A DNA stretch of 64,000 nt from Gloeobacter morelensis MG652769 (GTDB lineage Bacteria; Cyanobacteriota; Cyanobacteriia; Gloeobacterales; Gloeobacteraceae), in NCBI RefSeq assembly GCF_021018745.1, contig NZ_CP063845.1, forward strand, positions 1,488,001 through 1,552,000, read 5' to 3'. The position numbers and the translations under genes were made by a program. Below are positions 59,352-64,000 of this stretch, one piece after another; position 1 is the first letter of the stretch; each line of letters begins with the position of its first letter. The notes beneath the pieces are model-generated. The model had not been told where the DNA came from. It saw only the letters and a list, made by a program, of their open reading frames with translations, and ran no database searches.

Positions 59352-61088
59352 ATGGCTGCTGCGATCCGCTACCGGGTGAGCATGGAAAAAGCCCATGCCC
59401 ACCTTTTTGATGTCGAGATGACCATCGAAGGCTGGAGCGATTCGGCCCTGACGCTCAAGCTGCCGGTCTGGACGCCGGGATCGTACCTGGTGCGCGAGTA
59501 CAGCCGCCACCTGCAGGATTTCGAGGCCGTGGGTGCCACCGGACCGCTGCGGTGGCAGAAACTGGCCAAGCAGACCTGGTGGGTGGACGTGCCGACAGAC
59601 GGGCGGGTGCAGGTGCGCTACCGCATCTACGCCAACGAACTGACCGTGCGCACCAGCCACCTGGATACCACCCACGCCTTCTTCAACGGGGCCTGCCTGT
59701 TTTTCTATGTGCCGGGGTGCGAATCGTCCCCGTGCGAAGTGAGCGTGGTGCCGCTCAACCCCGACTGGCGCATCAGCACCGCCCTTGCCGCCGGGCCGGG
59801 CCGGCAGAACACCTTCCAGGCCGCCAGTTACGACGAACTGGTGGACAGTCCCTTTGAGGTGGGCACCCACCGCATCGTCCCTTTTACCGTCCAAGGCAAA
59901 CCCCACACCCTGGCTGTCTGGGGCAAGAGCAACCTCGATTACAACCGCTTCCTGCCGGATCTGGAGAGCATCATCGCCACCGAGGCAAAACTCTTCGGCA
60001 GCCTCCCCTACGAGCACTATTTGTTTTTGGTGCACTTTGCCGACGGCTACGGCGGTTTAGAGCACCGCAATTCGACGACGCTGCTCTATCCACGCTTCGA
60101 ATTGAGGGGCGACGAAAAATACTTCAAGTTTTTGAATCTGGTCGCCCACGAATTTTTCCACCTCTGGAACGTCAAGCGCATCCGGCCTTCGACCCTCGAT
60201 CGCTTCGAGTACGCCCACGAAAACTACACCCGCTCGCTGTGGTTCATGGAGGGGGCCACCAGCTACTATGACGAGCTGATCCCACTGCGCGCCGGTATCT
60301 ATGACGCCACCCACTACCTCAAGCAACTGGGAATCCATATCACCCGCCTGCTCACCACCCCCGGCCGCGCGGTCCAATCGCTGGCCGAATCGAGCTTCGA
60401 CACCTGGATCAAGCTCTACCGGCCCAACGAGAACTCCCTAAATTCCCAGGTGTCCTACTATCTCAAGGGGCAACTGGTCTGTCTGCTGCTCGATCTCGAA
60501 ATTCGCCTGCGCACCGGTGGCGAACGTTCCCTCGACGATGCGATGCGCCATCTCTGGCAGCATTATGGTGCGGTGGACACCAGTTTTCCAGAGGCAGAAC
60601 TCGAAGCGATCATCGCGCGAGCGGTGGGCCTGGATCTACAACTCTTTTTTGACCACGCCCTACGCTCGACCGGCGAACTGGACTTCGAGGGCCACTTCGC
60701 CCCCTTCGGCCTCCAGCTGGTGCCCACCGGCACCGACGGCGCGCCGCCCTATCTGGGATTGCGCACCCAGGAGCAAAACGGCCGCACCACGGTCCAGAAT
60801 GTCGAAGCAGGCTCTCCCGCCCAATTGGCAGGCGTGGCAACCGGCGACGAGTTGGTGGCCCTGGCAGGTTGGAAGGTGACCCACGGCACGCTCAAGGACC
60901 GTCTGGCCGACTGGCGGCCTGGGGACCGTCTCGAAGTGACCTATTTTCGCCGCGAGGAGTTGAGCACCACCACCGTGCGCCTCGGCGAAGCGCGCCCAAC
61001 CACTTATACCGTCGAGCGGCGCGCCGAGGCGACCGCCCAAGAGCGCGAACGCCTCACAGCCTGGCTCGGGCAGGGAGGTCCCGCCTAA
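59352..61088 (+). CDS. M61 family glycyl aminopeptidase with PDZ domain
   Basis: This 578-residue peptidase has the M61 zinc motif VAHEFFHLWNVKRI with the glutamate, GGLEHRNSTTLLYPRFEL upstream and WFMEGATSYYDELIPLRAG downstream. A C-terminal PDZ domain (about residues 470-550) with VEAGSPAQLAGVATGDELVA follows. M61 enzymes release N-terminal glycine or alanine from peptides. No signal peptide is present, so the enzyme is cytoplasmic. Confidence 0.9.
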   Translation: MAAAIRYRVSMEKAHAHLFDVEMTIEGWSDSALTLKLPVWTPGSYLVREYSRHLQDFEAVGATGPLRWQKLAKQTWWVDVPTDGRVQVRYRIYANELTVRTSHLDTTHAFFNGACLFFYVPGCESSPCEVSVVPLNPDWRISTALAAGPGRQNTFQAASYDELVDSPFEVGTHRIVPFTVQGKPHTLAVWGKSNLDYNRFLPDLESIIATEAKLFGSLPYEHYLFLVHFADGYGGLEHRNSTTLLYPRFELRGDEKYFKFLNLVAHEFFHLWNVKRIRPSTLDRFEYAHENYTRSLWFMEGATSYYDELIPLRAGIYDATHYLKQLGIHITRLLTTPGRAVQSLAESSFDTWIKLYRPNENSLNSQVSYYLKGQLVCLLLDLEIRLRTGGERSLDDAMRHLWQHYGAVDTSFPEAELEAIIARAVGLDLQLFFDHALRSTGELDFEGHFAPFGLQLVPTGTDGAPPYLGLRTQEQNGRTTVQNVEAGSPAQLAGVATGDELVALAGWKVTHGTLKDRLADWRPGDRLEVTYFRREELSTTTVRLGEARPTTYTVERRAEATAQERERLTAWLGQGGPA

Positions 61089-62395
61089 CCCATCGCTGCG
61101 GCGATTTTTTTGAGTTCCGCCTGCAGCTTCTGGACTTGGGCGCTATTGCCCTGGCCGGTGTAGAGGTCGATCGCCCGTTTGAGATCAACGATTGCTTTAT
61201 CTTTTTCACCCCGAACAGCAAGCGCCAGAGCCCGCAAACGGAAGGCCGCAGGGGACGGCTGCAGCGCGATGGCCCGCTCGTAATCGGCAAGGGCTTGAGC
61301 GCTGTCGCGCAGGCGCATGTGCAACTGGCCGCGGGTGAGGTAGGTGGCCGCTTCCTTGGGGTTCAAATCAACTTCGCGGTTGAGATCTTCGAGGGCACCG
61401 TTGAGATCGCCCATCGCAAAGCGGGCGTAGCCCCGGTAGTGATAGCCGTTGCCCCGCGGGTCAAGGCGGATCGCCACATCGTAGTCTTCGAGCGCCCCTG
61501 GGCGATCTCCTAGAGAAAAGCGCAACTCGCCGCGCCCGATGTGCACATCGGCGTTCGGCCCCAGGGCAAGGGCGGCGTCGAAATCGGCGAGCGCTCCTTT
61601 TTTGTCCCCGGTGGCCCGGCGGGCGTTGGCGCGGGCCACCCACGCCGAGCGCTCCTTAGAAGCGACCGCCACCGCCCGATCGGCGTCGGCGAGCGCCCCC
61701 AGCTTGTCGCCGGTAAACAAACGCACCTCGACGCGCTCGATGAGGGCGTGCAGGTGGCTGGGCTCGAGGCGCAAGACCTCGGCGTAGTCGGCCAGGGCCA
61801 ACTGCACCTTGCCGCTCTGGCGGTAGAGCTTGGCGCGGTTCTGATAGCCGGCCGGGTCGGTTGGATCCAGGCGGATCATCTGGGTGTAATCGGCAATCGC
61901 CCCTGCGATGTCCCCCAGGGAGCGGCGCGCTCCCGCCCGGTTTTCGTAAGCCGAGGCGTCCTTCGGATCGAGGTGGATGAGCACGGTGTAATCGTCCGCG
62001 CCGGCCTCCAGCTTGCCCATCTCGACGTGCAGATCGCCGCGGCTGTCGTAGGCAAAACGGTTGGTGGGCTCCAAACGGATGGCTTCGGTGTAATCGGCCG
62101 CCGCCCCTTCGAGATCCCCCAGGTCGTGGCGCACGCCCGCTCGGGCCAGATAGGCCGACACGCGGGTCGGATCGCGGCGGATGGCTTCGCTGTAGAATTC
62201 GGCGGCACCGCGCAGATCGCCCGCCGCGTAGCGCTGCTGGCCATCCTGAAACGCTTGAAAGAAGCTGCCCGGCCGAACGTCCGCCAAACGCAAAGTAGGG
62301 GCAGGGGCAGTCTCCGCATGCACAGAAGCCGATACCGACATCAGCAGTAGCAGGGTTGTACCGAGACCGAAAGAATGGCGAGTCGAGAGCATCAT
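61085..62395 (-). CDS. Exported TPR repeat protein
   Basis: This 436-residue protein has a signal peptide (MMLSTRHSFGLGTTLLLLMS, cleavage near VHA-E) and about 11 consecutive 34-residue TPR units, each with the pattern ALADYDxAIRLDP or similar. TPR arrays hold protein partners; which ones is unknown. The ATG at 62395 directly precedes the signal; a longer frame upstream is rejected. It overlaps the stop of the convergent M61 gene by 4 bases. Confidence 0.85.
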   Translation of the reverse strand: MMLSTRHSFGLGTTLLLLMSVSASVHAETAPAPTLRLADVRPGSFFQAFQDGQQRYAAGDLRGAAEFYSEAIRRDPTRVSAYLARAGVRHDLGDLEGAAADYTEAIRLEPTNRFAYDSRGDLHVEMGKLEAGADDYTVLIHLDPKDASAYENRAGARRSLGDIAGAIADYTQMIRLDPTDPAGYQNRAKLYRQSGKVQLALADYAEVLRLEPSHLHALIERVEVRLFTGDKLGALADADRAVAVASKERSAWVARANARRATGDKKGALADFDAALALGPNADVHIGRGELRFSLGDRPGALEDYDVAIRLDPRGNGYHYRGYARFAMGDLNGALEDLNREVDLNPKEAATYLTRGQLHMRLRDSAQALADYERAIALQPSPAAFRLRALALAVRGEKDKAIVDLKRAIDLYTGQGNSAQVQKLQAELKKIAAAMG

Positions 62396-62452
62396 TGTAT
62401 TAAAAACGGTGAACGACAGACGGCAAAAGTGTAAACCAATCGAAACAATCAA

Positions 62453-62635
62453 ATGATTGAATACTCACACCATAAATTGCTGTTGTTTCGAGGTCTTGTA
62501 TCTCAAGGCACATATAGAGATAATTCCATTCTTGAGGCGTTTGCCCGCCCATTTATCCTAGGGGAACCCTGGGTGTACAGCGAACCGACTGAATATTACC
62601 CTAATTTTCTCGATGGTTTGATGAATTGGCCATAG
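62453..62635 (+). other. AT-rich open frame of uncertain status
   Basis: A 60-codon frame in the gap between the TPR gene and carA. Its codon use (AAA, TTG, AGA, TAT, CTA) is unlike every neighbour, and no Shine-Dalgarno is clear. The C-terminal part (AFARPFILGEPWVYSEPTEY) looks protein-like. It may be a fragment of a transferred gene or chance; I do not call it a gene. Confidence 0.3.
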
Positions 62636-62642
62636 AAAACAT

Positions 62643-63797
62643 CTATGGTTCGACCAGGCTGGTGGCGTCCGCCGACTTTTCGCGCATCAGATCGACGAAT
62701 TGGGCAAACAGGTAATCGGCGTCGTGGGGGCCGGGGCTGGCCTCAGGATGGTACTGCACCGAGAAGACCGGCAGTTCGCGGTGTCGCAGGCCCTCTACGG
62801 TCCGATCGTTGAGGTTGAGGTGGGTGATTTCGATATTTGCCCCGACCAGCGAGGCGTCATCGACCGCGAAGCCGTGATTCTGGCTGGTGATTTCGACGCG
62901 GTTGTTGAAGCTGGCCGGCTGGTTGAGGCCGCGGTGGCCGAACTTGAGTTTGTAGGTCTCGCCGCCCAGGGCCAGGGCCAGAATCTGGTGGCCCAGGCAG
63001 ATGCCGAACATCGGCTTGCGGCTTTTGAGCAATTCCTGGACGGTCTTGATGCCGTAGCGCACCGCCGCCGGGTCGCCCGGGCCATTGGAAAGGAAAATGC
63101 CGTCCGGCCGGTAGGCAAGGATCGCTTCGACACCGGTATCGGCCGGTACGACGATCACCTCACAACCGTAGCTGGCCAGGCGGCGCAGGATATTGTGCTT
63201 GATGCCGAAGTCGATGGCCACCACCCGCAGGGGCCGCTCCGCTGCGGCGGCCCGCGTGGCAAGCCAGTCGGCGGGGGTGCTTTGCGACCATGTGTAGGGA
63301 GCGGCGGTGGTCACCTGGGGCACCAGGTCGAGCCCCTGCATCGCGGGAGCCTCCTGCAGCCGGGCGAGCAACGCCTCGGTGGAGAGTTCTGTGGAGATGG
63401 CGCCGTTCATCGCCCCGCGGCTGCGCAGGTGGCGGGTGAGGGCGCGGGTGTCGATGCCGGCGATGGCGACGATGGCGTGGTCCTTCAGATAATCCCCAAG
63501 ACTCTGGGTGGCACGCCAGGAACTGGCACGCCCCGCGACGTTGTGGGCGATCACCCCGCGCACCTGGGGCCGGTCCGATTCGGCATCTTCAAGGTTGACG
63601 CCGGTGTTGCCCAGTTCGGGGTACGTGAAGGCAACGATCTGCCCGCAGTAGCTGGGGTCGGTCAGCACCTCCTGATAGCCGGTCATGCCAGTGTTGAAGA
63701 CCACCTCGCCCACGCTGGTACCCGGCGCCCCGAACGACCAGCCCTCAAAAGCCGTGCTGTCCTCCAGCACCAGTCGCGCCACCGTTCGCTGCGCCAT
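62643..63797 (-). CDS. carA: Carbamoyl-phosphate synthase small subunit
   Basis: This 384-residue glutaminase subunit supplies ammonia to CarB for carbamoyl phosphate, used in arginine and pyrimidine synthesis. The N-terminal half has [20 protein letters not shown] and [19 protein letters not shown]; the class I amidotransferase half has [12 protein letters not shown], the catalytic Cys in FGICLGHQ and the His-Glu pair in [13 protein letters not shown]. The ATG at 63797 is the family start; the longer frame upstream is rejected. ndhO ends 59 bases upstream on the same strand. Confidence 0.95.
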   Translation of the reverse strand: MAQRTVARLVLEDSTAFEGWSFGAPGTSVGEVVFNTGMTGYQEVLTDPSYCGQIVAFTYPELGNTGVNLEDAESDRPQVRGVIAHNVAGRASSWRATQSLGDYLKDHAIVAIAGIDTRALTRHLRSRGAMNGAISTELSTEALLARLQEAPAMQGLDLVPQVTTAAPYTWSQSTPADWLATRAAAAERPLRVVAIDFGIKHNILRRLASYGCEVIVVPADTGVEAILAYRPDGIFLSNGPGDPAAVRYGIKTVQELLKSRKPMFGICLGHQILALALGGETYKLKFGHRGLNQPASFNNRVEITSQNHGFAVDDASLVGANIEITHLNLNDRTVEGLRHRELPVFSVQYHPEASPGPHDADYLFAQFVDLMREKSADATSLVEP

Positions 63798-63855
63798 CGC
63801 CCTGCCCCGCTGCCCAAAAATCTTCCTCAGGCTAGCAAATCCGGCGGTCGAAGCA

Positions 63856-64000
63856 CTACGCACTGCCCTCAGCGGCGGCACTGCTCTCGGCAAGCTGGTC
63901 CTGGCGCAGCCAGACAGGCGGCGTCGGCACCGCACCGAACTTGATCAGCGCGTAGTCCCCACGCATATCGAGCACCTCGCCGTCGCTCTCAAACAGATAG
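63856..64000 (-). CDS. ndhO: NAD(P)H-quinone oxidoreductase subunit O, C-terminal part (runs off the window)
   Basis: The last 47 codons are in the window; the 5' part lies beyond base 64000. [20 protein letters not shown] and [12 protein letters not shown] are the conserved C-terminal blocks of NdhO, a small oxygenic-photosynthesis-specific subunit on the cytoplasmic arm of NDH-1 that tunes cyclic electron flow. A tail of about 12 residues ([11 protein letters not shown]) extends past the usual end. carA follows on the same strand. Confidence 0.85.
   Translation of the reverse strand, partial: YLFESDGEVLDMRGDYALIKFGAVPTPPVWLRQDQLAESSAAAEGSA

Overview
This 64 kb window reads as the chromosome of a high-GC, early-branching cyanobacterium, most likely Gloeobacter or a close relative. 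The evidence is lineage-restricted genes: NDH-1 subunits NdhB and a partial NdhO, a MenG quinone methyltransferase, DUF4327, DUF6391, DUF2256, and a two-domain radical SAM/DUF2344 protein. There are no rRNA genes, no CRISPR array and no prophage. One tRNA (Ala, anticodon GGC) is present. The genus is an inference from gene content and base composition.

Layout. 1-11.3 kb: partial lysA, an ADP-ribosylglycohydrolase, an SDR/DUF6391 pair, an EcsC-like protein, an exported cyanophycinase-like S51 peptidase, DUF4342, a C-terminal processing protease, a half-size GDT1/UPF0016 cation transporter, an adenosine-deaminase-like enzyme, a metallophosphoesterase, a CobW-type GTPase and a DoxX protein. 11.3-14.1 kb: a lower-GC accessory scar with an IS4-type transposase remnant, a truncated unknown gene, an intact DUF104/PIN toxin-antitoxin pair and a frameshifted IS30-type remnant. 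14.1-20 kb: mobA-menG, an S9 oligopeptidase, an orphan periplasmic binding protein and small secreted proteins. 19.9-23.7 kb: an ECF sigma/anti-sigma/cupin operon divergent from a Cys-repeat thioredoxin and a CcdA thiol-electron transporter, the best candidate in the window for an undescribed regulated module.

23.7-41.4 kb is mostly housekeeping and envelope functions: murA, an ABC1/UbiB kinase, an RNase D-like exonuclease, a receiver-kinase hybrid, an RmlD-like reductase overlapping ndhB, ruvB, a Uma2 nuclease-fold protein, DUF4327, an aminotransferase with DUF2256, a DnaJ-like chaperone, a GT9 glycosyltransferase, tRNA-Ala, an FNR-type oxidoreductase, a rhodanese and an SsuA/NrtA-like binding protein. 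41.4-47.3 kb: a three-gene ABC exporter-type operon (ATPase plus two large permeases) divergent from a TonB-dependent receptor, with a Fur-box-like site between them, suggesting metal- or siderophore-linked transport.

47.5-64 kb: lipA-nadK, a probable small structured RNA with promoter and terminator (49.59-49.78 kb), gcvT-gcvH with a DUF2511 lipoprotein, a PadR regulator with a palindromic operator, a GtrA protein, a RibD-C reductase, a YgjP-type metalloprotease, the radical SAM/DUF2344 protein, deoC, YggT, an M61 peptidase with PDZ domain, a TPR protein, carA and the 3' part of ndhO.

Most genes are single or in two- to three-gene units with short overlaps. Many starts were moved inside longer open frames, using Shine-Dalgarno sequences and family lengths.
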